Source: Tabrizicola thermarum (lineage in GTDB: Bacteria > Pseudomonadota > Alphaproteobacteria > Rhodobacterales > Rhodobacteraceae). From it: 62,200 nucleotides of DNA. The position numbers and the translations under genes are program-made. The notes beneath the pieces were generated by a model that saw nothing but the letters and a program-made list of their open reading frames with translations, ran no database searches and was not told the origin of the DNA. Numbering within the stretch: position 1 is the first letter of the stretch; every line of letters starts with the position of its first letter. Positions 1 through 5,858 of the stretch are shown in pieces. The stretch covers positions 1-62,200 of the forward strand of contig NZ_QMJY01000074.1 in assembly GCF_003574395.1 (NCBI RefSeq). The letters run 5' to 3'.

Positions 1-17
1 CAGAAAAGGTTGCTCAT
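1..17 (-). CDS. 5' end of an unidentified gene running off the window
   Basis: An ATG whose first codons read Met-Ser-Asn-Leu-Phe leaves the window on the minus strand. It is preceded by a good ribosome binding site (AAGGAGA, about 9 bases upstream on that strand). Only five codons are visible, so no function can be given. It follows the recombined DUF2190 remnant, so it may be another phage gene or the first gene past the scar. Confidence 0.35.
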
Positions 18-78
18 CGGTCAGTCTCCTTGCGGAGCTTGAATCAGGCCGAGCCCACAAAATCAATGGGTCCTGACC

Positions 79-240
79 CTAGATGCCAAGCTCAGACCAG
101 AGATATTCAGACACAATTGGATACAGGTCAAATTCCTTGATCGAGGTTGCGCCCGATACGAGAGTGGCATCAGCTCCCTCTTTTTCAGCCTCGTCAACTT
201 CCGCTTGATCCGTCTTTGCGGTCCAGTAGTAGTGGAGAGC
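79..240 (-). pseudogene. 3' fragment of a non-phage gene fused behind a DUF2190 start (HrgA-like?)
   Basis: On the minus strand, in a frame different from the DUF2190 start just upstream, about 53 codons read as plausible protein and end at TAG. The segment contains LHYYWTAKT, a Glu/Asp-rich stretch and then DLYPIVSEYLWSELGI. From memory, the DLYP..SEYL..ELGI pattern resembles HrgA/COG2958-type proteins linked to restriction loci; this is recognition, not a search result. The segment has lower G+C than its surroundings. It has no start codon of its own, so I read it as a displaced gene fragment. Confidence 0.45.
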
Positions 241-377
241 TCCACCGGGTCGCCCTCGGCCGAGGAATAGGCGGCGATACCGAAGATGCTGCCCACGATC
301 AGCGCGTCGCCAGAGGCGATGCCGCCCGCGGGCGTGGTGACGCGGACGATGTGGCCGTTCTGGAGGTAGTTCTTCAT
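241..377 (-). pseudogene. DUF2190 phage capsid-associated protein, N-terminal remnant
   Basis: The first ~46 codons (starting MKNYLQNGH, then PAGGIASGD and VGSIFGIAAYSSAEGDPVEL) match the N-terminus of DUF2190 proteins, small head-associated proteins encoded beside capsid genes in many Rhodobacteraceae prophages. Family members are about 105-115 residues. Here the family-like sequence stops near residue 47, and the reading frame then runs through unrelated DNA to a stop at position 63. The start lies one base past the stop of the gpW-like gene, the tight spacing expected in a phage head operon. It is therefore a truncated gene with a recombined 3' end. Confidence 0.6.
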
Positions 378-378
378 C

Positions 379-588
379 TCAGAGCCCTTTCGAGGATTGG
401 ATGCGGACGACCGAGATGCGCTCGGTCGCCCCAGCGATCTGCCGATTGAGGTCCGCGAGCGCCGCGGCCATCTCGCCGTCGCTCGCGTAGGTGACGCGCT
501 TGCCGTCGTATTCGACGGTTCGGACGCCCTGATAGCGCGCAGCCATCAGGGCGTCCCGCCAGGCGGTGAGCTGGGCGAGGTCGGTCAT
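379..588 (-). CDS. gpW-like phage head-tail joining protein (prophage remnant)
   Basis: This encodes a 69-residue protein beginning MTDLAQLTAWRDALMAARYQGVRTVEYDG, followed by RVTYASDGEMAAALADLNR. That is the pattern of the short lambda gpW family, which sits at the head-tail joint and stabilises packaged DNA. The ATG at 588 is chosen because it follows the capsid stop directly and gives the usual family length. The gene itself looks intact, but both flanking phage genes are truncated, so it cannot act in a functional phage here. It probably persists as a passive relic. Confidence 0.65.
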   Translation of the reverse strand: MTDLAQLTAWRDALMAARYQGVRTVEYDGKRVTYASDGEMAAALADLNRQIAGATERISVVRIQSSKGL

Positions 589-590
589 GC

Positions 591-930
591 TCACGCCCCG
601 GCATTCATGAACCAGCCCCGATGGTCGATGAACCCGGCCCCGAAATCGAGGATCACCCGGATCTCCACGCCGTCCACGTCCCAGCCCGAACGGCTCTCGA
701 CCTGCGGGCCTTCGGCGCCCGAGAGATAGGCGAACTCCAGTCCGTCGATCTCGCCGGGTTCGGCGGTGACATACCAGCGCGTGGCCGAGGACAGGCGCGG
801 TTCCACCACCAGCGAGAGCGACCCCGAGAACGGGTTCACGTCGGCCGCCGTCGCGGGCGCGATGCTCGCCAGCCACTTCTCGGCCGTGGTCTCCAGCGCG
901 GGCGGGACCAGCAGCCCGAGCGGCTCTCGA
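591..930 (-). pseudogene. Prophage major capsid protein (Mu-like/HK97-like), C-terminal ~112 residues
   Basis: The minus-strand frame reads REPLGLLVPPALETTAEKW, then VNPFSGSLSLVVEPRL, RWYVTAEPGEIDGLEFAYL and VDGVEIRVILDFGAGFIDHRGW before its stop. This is characteristic of the C-terminal end of prohead-protease/major-capsid fusion proteins of Rhodobacteraceae prophages. No start codon precedes it. At about 930 the frame runs into unrelated sequence belonging to a helicase-like gene. A short GTG internal start at 839 is available but has no clear ribosome binding site. This is a truncated gene. Confidence 0.65.
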
Positions 931-1708
931 CCCGCACCTGACCGGACCGGATCATCAACATCCGGCCCAATAGGTCCTGTGCGACCGTACCCGCGTGATA
1001 CTCAATCCCGTCCATTTCGATGACGATCGGCAGGCCGCTGCTGCGGCCAACCGGGGTGAGCAGGAAGTCGACATGCTTGCAGGGCAAGCCCCGGAACCGC
1101 GCGTCAATCTGCACCTGCGGCTCGATCGTCCAGAGGCGCGGAGCGTCCGGTCGACCCGCGCGCAGCACGAACCCACGCCGTCCGCCGGGCAGCACCTGCG
1201 GGATCAGCGCCCCGTCTGCGTAGAAGCCGGAGAGGGGGCGCAGAAGCCGCTTCTCCAGCACGATCTCGACCAGCGCCCCCCGGATTGATGCGTCGATCCC
1301 GGTCTCAGTCTGGGTCACGCTGTCCCATTTCTGAAGGATCGCCTCCATCATCTGGCGCGCGCGATCCCGATCAGGCTCGCCTGGCCCGAACTGTGACCCA
1401 TAGGGCTTGACGCCGCGGAAACACCCGTTCCGGTCCGGCTCCTGGTTGCAGGGGCAGTCCCGGAGCGCCTCCGCCGCGCGGCTGCCAACCTCGCGCATCG
1501 TGCTCGGGTGCTCCGCTATCTGGCGAAGACAGCCAGACACGCCTGGGACGGAATCGTAGAGGTAAAGGCTGCGAACGGTGGTCATCCCGTTCAGCTGCAC
1601 CTGGAAAATGGTGGACCGGATATGGTCGACCTTCCCCGCGAAATGACACCGCATCCCGAAATTGATTGCTGCGACGAAGCTTTTCAGATCATCGTCATCC
1701 GCGTCCCG
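931..1708 (-). pseudogene. C-terminal fragment of a DUF1998-type helicase with a nuclease-like tail
   Basis: About 258 codons are open on the minus strand, including ~18 codons upstream of the first ATG (1654). The sequence has SLYLYDSVPG, a Cys cluster (DCPCNQEPDRNGC) and then a C-terminal block: EPQVQID, KHVDFLLTP, PIVIEMDGIEYHAG, DLLGRMLMIRSG. The first block resembles the zinc-binding DUF1998 region of large DEAD/DEAH helicases. The second follows the [VI]-E-x-D-G-x-x-[YH]-H...D...R pattern of DUF559/Vsr-like endonuclease folds appended to such helicases, many of which belong to defence systems. The motor domains are absent: the left junction is to a transposase remnant and the right to a phage capsid gene. 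The exact family is uncertain. Confidence 0.5.
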
Positions 1709-1846
1709 TATCGCCGCCGCAACAGGATCGAGATCGTGTTCGGCAGGCTGAAGGACTGGCGGCGTATCGCCACCCGCAACGACAGATGCGCCGGAACCTT
1801 CCCCTCAGCCGTCGCACGCGCCGCAGCCGTCATGGTCTGGCCATGA
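1709..1846 (+). pseudogene. IS5-type transposase, C-terminal remnant
   Basis: On the plus strand about 45 codons read YRRRNRIEIVFGRLKDWRRI, then ATRNDRCAGTFPSAVARAAAVMVWP and a stop. This closely resembles the end of IS5-family DDE transposases, including the YRxRNxIE segment holding the final catalytic Glu and the GRLKDWRRIATRYDR tail. Everything upstream is missing and is replaced by the helicase fragment read in the opposite direction. It marks an old insertion followed by deletion, and is not an active element. Confidence 0.7.
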
Positions 1847-1891
1847 GGCGAGAACGAGGCCTGACCTTGGAGCGCAGGGCCAGGTCCGGCT

Positions 1892-3037
1892 TCAGGCCAC
1901 CCGGCGGCCCCGGACCCAGACGCCCCGGACGGCGCCCGCGGTGCCGATGCGGGTGACGCGGATCAGGTCGGCCCGGGCGCCGGGGGTCAGGCGGCCGCGG
2001 TCGGTCAGGCCTGCCGCATCCGCCGGTGCCGCGGTCACCGTGCCGATGCCGCGCGCGGTGTCGCCCCAGAGATCGCCCAGCCGCAGCGCCGCCGACAACA
2101 GCGACGAGGGCACATAATCCGACGAGACGATGTCCAGAAGGCCCGCCTCGGCCAGGTCCTGAGCCGCGACATTGCCGGAATGGCTGCCGCCGCGGATCAG
2201 GTTCGGCGCCCCCATCATCACCAGGATCCCATGGTCCTGACAGGCACGGGCGGCCTCGATCGTGGTCGGAAACTCGGCGAAATGCGCGCCGTGCTCGGCC
2301 GAGCGCTGCACATGGTCGGGCTCGGTATCGTCATGGCTGGCCAGCACCGCGCCATAGCGGCGGGCGGCGGCGACGGCGGCGGCTTCGTGCGCGGCGCCGA
2401 AGCGGTCCTTCAGGTCCAGTTGCCGGGCCACATGGGCGTCCCAGTCGGCGTCCGAGATGCCGTGCTTGCCGACGTAGTATTCCTTCAGCTTGGACATGTC
2501 GCGGAACTGCCGCGCACCCGGGGTGTGGTCCATCAGGCTGACGATGCCGATGCGGTCCTCGGGGCCGAACTTGTCCAGCTCCTCGATCAGCGTTTCGGAA
2601 CAGACCTCGGCGCGCAGGTGCAGGAAATGGCTGATCTTCAGCGCCTCCTGATCGCGCAGGCCCAGAATCTCGTCCGCCAGCGCCCGGGCATATTCGCCGT
2701 AATTCATCTTCGCGTTCGACACCACCGACCCCACGCGCAGCGCGTCGAAGACCGTGGTGATCCCGACCGAGGCAAGCTCGGCATCGTGGGCGATGATCGC
2801 GGCGGCGTGGGGCCAGTTCACCTTCGGGCGGGGCTCGATATGGCGTTCCAGGTTGTCGGTATGCAGCTCGATCAGGCCCGGCAGCACCAGATCGCCCTCG
2901 CAGTCCACCGCGCCCGGCGGGACCGTCGTTCCTTCGGCGATGTCGCTGATCTGCCCGTCCAGAAGCCGGACCTGACCGCGCAGGGTCTCGGTCGGCAGGA
3001 CCAGCATGGCGTTTGCAAGGATCGTTTCGGTCGTCAT
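1892..3037 (-). CDS. phnM: PhnM, alpha-D-ribose 1-methylphosphonate 5-triphosphate diphosphatase
   Basis: This 381-residue amidohydrolase-fold enzyme releases pyrophosphate from ribose 1-methylphosphonate 5-triphosphate, giving the substrate of the C-P lyase PhnJ. The N-terminus shows the composite beta-domain, then GLIELHTDNLERHIEPRP, the PhnM version of the metal-binding HxxxL motif. HDDTEPDHV occurs further on, and the usual GAVRGVWVRGRRVA end closes the chain. Length fits the family. The gene is transcribed leftward and apart from phnGHIJKLN: a DUF1045 gene reads away from it across a 94-bp divergent spacer, so the two probably share a regulatory region. The ATG at 3037 fits the family start. 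Confidence 0.93.
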   Translation of the reverse strand: MTTETILANAMLVLPTETLRGQVRLLDGQISDIAEGTTVPPGAVDCEGDLVLPGLIELHTDNLERHIEPRPKVNWPHAAAIIAHDAELASVGITTVFDALRVGSVVSNAKMNYGEYARALADEILGLRDQEALKISHFLHLRAEVCSETLIEELDKFGPEDRIGIVSLMDHTPGARQFRDMSKLKEYYVGKHGISDADWDAHVARQLDLKDRFGAAHEAAAVAAARRYGAVLASHDDTEPDHVQRSAEHGAHFAEFPTTIEAARACQDHGILVMMGAPNLIRGGSHSGNVAAQDLAEAGLLDIVSSDYVPSSLLSAALRLGDLWGDTARGIGTVTAAPADAAGLTDRGRLTPGARADLIRVTRIGTAGAVRGVWVRGRRVA

Positions 3038-3093
3038 CTCAGCTTCTCTTGTCTTGCGGCCCGGGCGCGGCTGGCGTCTGCTGACACGGGACC

Positions 3094-3109
3094 GTCACAT
3101 GCATGTGAC
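3094..3109. promoter_or_regulatory. Perfect 16-bp palindrome between divergent phnM and DUF1045 genes
   Basis: GTCACATGCATGTGAC is a perfect inverted repeat about 57 bp upstream of phnM and 23 bp upstream of the DUF1045 start. With flanking bases, TGTCAC and TGTGAC fall 11 bp apart in direct orientation, so one half resembles a Pho-box half-site (CTGTCAC) and the other is degenerate. It differs from the AT-rich PhnF-type operator at 8933-8960. It could bind PhoB or another dimeric regulator; the sequence alone does not decide. Confidence 0.45.
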
Positions 3110-3131
3110 AGAACCCCGCTAGGCCGCGCGC

Positions 3132-3818
3132 ATGGACCGGATGAAACGCTTTGCCGTCTACTACGCGCCCCGACCGGGCGCATTTGCCGACCGCACCGCC
3201 CGCTGGCTGGGCTGGGACCCGGTGCTTGGCCAGACCCTGCCGCAGCCGGAGCTGCCAGGCATCGCCGATCCGGCGGCGATCACTGTCGAGCCGCGCCGCT
3301 ACGGTTTTCACGGCACGATCCGCGCGCCGTTCCGGCTGGCCGAGGGGCTGGACGCCGATCAGCTTCGGGACGGCGTCGCCCGCCTTGCCGCCCGTCTGGC
3401 ACCCGTCTCCTGCACCGGGCTTGCGCTTGAGACCCTGCACGGCTTTCTGGCCCTGACCCCCCAGGGCTGCGAGGCAGCACTTCTGGAGCTGGGCGCCCAG
3501 GTGGTAGAGGGGACGAACCCGCTCCGCGCGCCCCTGACCGAGGCCGAGATCGCCCGCCGTCGCCCCGAGACCCTCACTTCCCGCCAGCGCGAGTTGCTGG
3601 ACCGCTGGGGCTATCCCTTCGTGATGGAAGAGTTCCGCTTTCACCTGACCCTGACCGACCGGCTGCCCGCTGACCAGGTTGGCCCTGTCGCGACGGCTCT
3701 GAAAGCGCATTTCACGCCCGTGCTGCCGCAGCCCTTCGTCATCGAGGACCTTTGCCTGTTCGGCGAGGATGCGTCGGGTCGGTTCCATCTGCTGCACCGC
3801 TACGCGCTGACCGGCTGA
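3132..3818 (+). CDS. DUF1045 2H-phosphoesterase-like protein of phosphonate operons
   Basis: This 228-residue protein belongs to the DUF1045 family seen almost only beside C-P lyase genes. Two H-x-T motifs, FHGTIRAPF (His60) and FHLTLTDRL (His171), are the signature of the 2H phosphodiesterase superfamily, whose members typically act on cyclic phosphates or 2'-5' bonds. No phnP gene (the 5-phosphoribosyl 1,2-cyclic phosphate phosphodiesterase of E. coli) is present in this cluster, so a cyclic-phosphate role is attractive but inferred. The gene is divergent from phnM and converges on phnN, with a 19-bp 3' overlap. A start three codons later (MKRF) is equally possible. Confidence 0.85.
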   Translation: MDRMKRFAVYYAPRPGAFADRTARWLGWDPVLGQTLPQPELPGIADPAAITVEPRRYGFHGTIRAPFRLAEGLDADQLRDGVARLAARLAPVSCTGLALETLHGFLALTPQGCEAALLELGAQVVEGTNPLRAPLTEAEIARRRPETLTSRQRELLDRWGYPFVMEEFRFHLTLTDRLPADQVGPVATALKAHFTPVLPQPFVIEDLCLFGEDASGRFHLLHRYALTG

Positions 3819-4324
3819 AGCGCGGCCAGAAGGCGCGCGGTGCCGAGTTCGGGACTGTCGTCGTTGACCACGGTCTGGAAGGCGATCCCCGGCGGCATAT
3901 CGAACGCTGCGCGCGACAGCCGGGCGCGGATGTCCTCGGCGGTTTCGCGGCCCCGGGCGGAAAGGCGGGCGGCCAGCACGATGTCGGGGGCGGTGACCAG
4001 AATGACGCGCAGGTCGGAGAAGATTTGCGCGGCCCGGGGCAGGGCGGCGCGGCTGCCGTTGAACAGGACCGGGCCGGGTCCCGTGACCTGATCCCGGGGG
4101 ATGCCATAGGACAGGCCATGCGCCTGCCAGGTCAGCGCGAAGTCGCCCCGCGCCTCGCGGCAGGCGAAGTCGGCGGGGGTGACGCCCTCGAAGTCCTCGC
4201 CCCCCGCCTCGGTCGGGCGGGTGATGACGCGCCGGACCAGCCGCAGGTCGGGTCGTGCCAGCAGCGCGCCCCGGATCAGCGTGTCCTTGCCCGCGCCTGA
4301 AGGCCCGACGATCGCGACGATCAT
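3800..4324 (-). CDS. phnN: PhnN, ribose 1,5-bisphosphate phosphokinase
   Basis: This 174-residue P-loop kinase of the guanylate-kinase-like group converts ribose 1,5-bisphosphate to PRPP, so the ribosyl product of C-P lyase re-enters nucleotide metabolism. The Walker A motif GPSGAGKDT is at residues 7-15. RRVITRP and the TWQAHGLSYGIP segment match PhnN. It is the last gene of the leftward phnGHIJKLN operon: its ATG overlaps the phnL stop in an ATGA, implying translational coupling, and its end overlaps the convergent DUF1045 gene. Confidence 0.92.
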   Translation of the reverse strand: MIVAIVGPSGAGKDTLIRGALLARPDLRLVRRVITRPTEAGGEDFEGVTPADFACREARGDFALTWQAHGLSYGIPRDQVTGPGPVLFNGSRAALPRAAQIFSDLRVILVTAPDIVLAARLSARGRETAEDIRARLSRAAFDMPPGIAFQTVVNDDSPELGTARLLAALQPVSA

Positions 4325-5004
4325 GCTGCGAGCCGTGGGGTGAAGCCGGTCACATCGACCAGCCGGTCGCAGACGCGCGCCCGGGCGGCCTCGTCGTGGA
4401 AGATTCCCAGGATCGCCGCCCCGCGCGCCTTGGCCTCCTCGATCAGGGTCAGCACCACCTCGCGGTTGGCGGCGTCAAGGCTGGCGGTGGGCTCGTCCAA
4501 TAGAAGCGCGGGATAGGCATGGGCAAAGCCGCGGGCGATGTTGACGCGCTGCTGCTCGCCGCCGGAGAAGGTGGTGGGCGAAAGGGTCCAGAGCCGCTCG
4601 GGGATGTTGAGGCGTCTCAGCAAGTCTGCCGCGCGGTTGCGCGCCTCGTCGGCGGGCGTGCCGAGGGCGAGCAGGGGTTCCGCCACCACCTCCAGCGTGG
4701 GGACGCGGGGGACGACGCGCAGGAACTGACTGACATAGCCAAGGGTATGGCGGCGCAGCGCAATGATCTCGCGCGGAGAGGCAGTTGCCACATCGACCCC
4801 GGCGACGATCAGGCTGCCCGAGCCTGCCAGGTAATTGCCATAGACCATCCGCATCAGCGTGGACTTGCCCGCACCGGACCGGCCGACAAGGCCGACACAT
4901 TCCCCGGGCGCCACGGTCAGCGCAGCACCCGCCATCACCGGGATCACCGCGCCGCCCTGGTTGTGCAGGGTAAAGCTCTTGGCCAGATCATGCACCTCGA
5001 TCAT
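4321..5004 (-). CDS. phnL: PhnL, ABC-type ATPase subunit of the C-P lyase system
   Basis: This 227-residue ABC ATPase is required for C-P lyase function but does not belong to a transporter; in E. coli PhnK and PhnL associate with the PhnGHIJ core. Walker A is GRSGAGKST, the signature is FSGGEQQRVNIARG, Walker B is ALLLDEPTASLD and the switch region GIFHDE is PhnL-like. The start at 5004 (MIEVHDLAKSF) is chosen because it aligns with the family and has GGAA upstream. The 68-bp gap to phnK, unusual in an otherwise overlapping operon, is filled by a G-rich hairpin repeat. Confidence 0.93.
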   Translation of the reverse strand: MIEVHDLAKSFTLHNQGGAVIPVMAGAALTVAPGECVGLVGRSGAGKSTLMRMVYGNYLAGSGSLIVAGVDVATASPREIIALRRHTLGYVSQFLRVVPRVPTLEVVAEPLLALGTPADEARNRAADLLRRLNIPERLWTLSPTTFSGGEQQRVNIARGFAHAYPALLLDEPTASLDAANREVVLTLIEEAKARGAAILGIFHDEAARARVCDRLVDVTGFTPRLAA

Positions 5005-5014
5005 CGGACGTTCC

Positions 5015-5063
5015 TTCATCTGTCCAGAAATATCCCGGGGGGTGCGGGGGGCTGGCCCCCCGC
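5015..5063 (-). repeat. G-rich hairpin / ATATTT intergenic repeat, copy a (phnK-phnL gap)
   Basis: On the minus strand a hairpin (GGGGGGC-CA-GCCCCCC) is followed by GCACCCCCCGGGATATTTC and TGGACAGATGAAGG, which runs into the phnL ribosome binding region. The same hairpin, C-rich spacer and (A)GTATTT core recur at 10512-10564, 41995-42046 and, without the long hairpin, 53321-53362. Here it sits inside an operon, so it is not simply an end-of-operon terminator. It may adjust phnL translation or mRNA stability. Confidence 0.6.
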
Positions 5064-5072
5064 TGTGCCATC

Positions 5073-5858
5073 TCACACCTGAAGGACGGACGACACGAGA
5101 AGCTGGGTATAGGCGTGCTGCGGGTCGTCCAGCACCTGATCGGTCAGGCCCTGTTCCACCACGCGGCCCGACTTCATCACCATCAGCCGATGCGCCAGCA
5201 GGCGGACCACGGCAAGATCGTGGGTGACGATGATGACCGACAGGCCGAGGTCGCGGACAAGCCCACGCAACAGGTCCAGAAGCCGCGCCTGCACGCTGAC
5301 GTCGAGGCCGCCCGTGGGTTCGTCCATGAACACGAGGCGGGGCGAGGTGACGAGGTTCCGCGCGATCTGCAACCGCTGCTGCATCCCGCCCGAGAAGGCC
5401 GAGGGCCGGTCGTCGATCCGGTCGGCGGCGATCTCCACCCGGCCCAGCCAGTCGGTGGCCTTGCCCCGGATCTCGCCATAATGCCGGGCGCCCACGGCCA
5501 TCAGGCGTTCGCCCACATTGCCGCCCGCCGAAACGCCCATGCGCAACCCGTCGCGCGGGTTCTGGTGGACGTAGGCCCAGTCGGTGCGCGACAGCCGCCG
5601 CCGGTCGGTCTCGCTCATCGCCAGCACATCGCGCCCGTCATAGCTGATGCGGCCAAGGTCGGGGCGCTGATGGCCGGCAAGGCAGGACAGTAGCGTCGAC
5701 TTGCCCGAGCCGCTTTCGCCGACGATGCCCAGCACCTCGCCGGGGTAGAGGTCGAAACTGACGTCGGCACATCCGATCCGGGGGCCGTAGCGTTTCGTCA
5801 GGCCCTCGACCCGCAAGAGCGGCTGATCGGTCACGGCCATGCGCTCCAGCATCGTCAT
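5073..5858 (-). CDS. phnK: PhnK, ABC-type ATPase subunit of the C-P lyase system
   Basis: This 261-residue ABC ATPase docks on the PhnGHIJ complex through PhnJ and is needed for phosphonate breakdown. Walker A is GESGSGKST, the signature FSGGMQQRLQIARN and Walker B LVFMDEPTGGLD, with the switch His in IIVTHD. The sequence is close to oligopeptide-type ATPases, as is normal for PhnK. The start at 5858 overlaps the phnJ stop as ATGA, which decides it over an in-frame ATG eight codons further upstream. No permease gene sits beside it. Confidence 0.93.
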   Translation of the reverse strand: MTMLERMAVTDQPLLRVEGLTKRYGPRIGCADVSFDLYPGEVLGIVGESGSGKSTLLSCLAGHQRPDLGRISYDGRDVLAMSETDRRRLSRTDWAYVHQNPRDGLRMGVSAGGNVGERLMAVGARHYGEIRGKATDWLGRVEIAADRIDDRPSAFSGGMQQRLQIARNLVTSPRLVFMDEPTGGLDVSVQARLLDLLRGLVRDLGLSVIIVTHDLAVVRLLAHRLMVMKSGRVVEQGLTDQVLDDPQHAYTQLLVSSVLQV

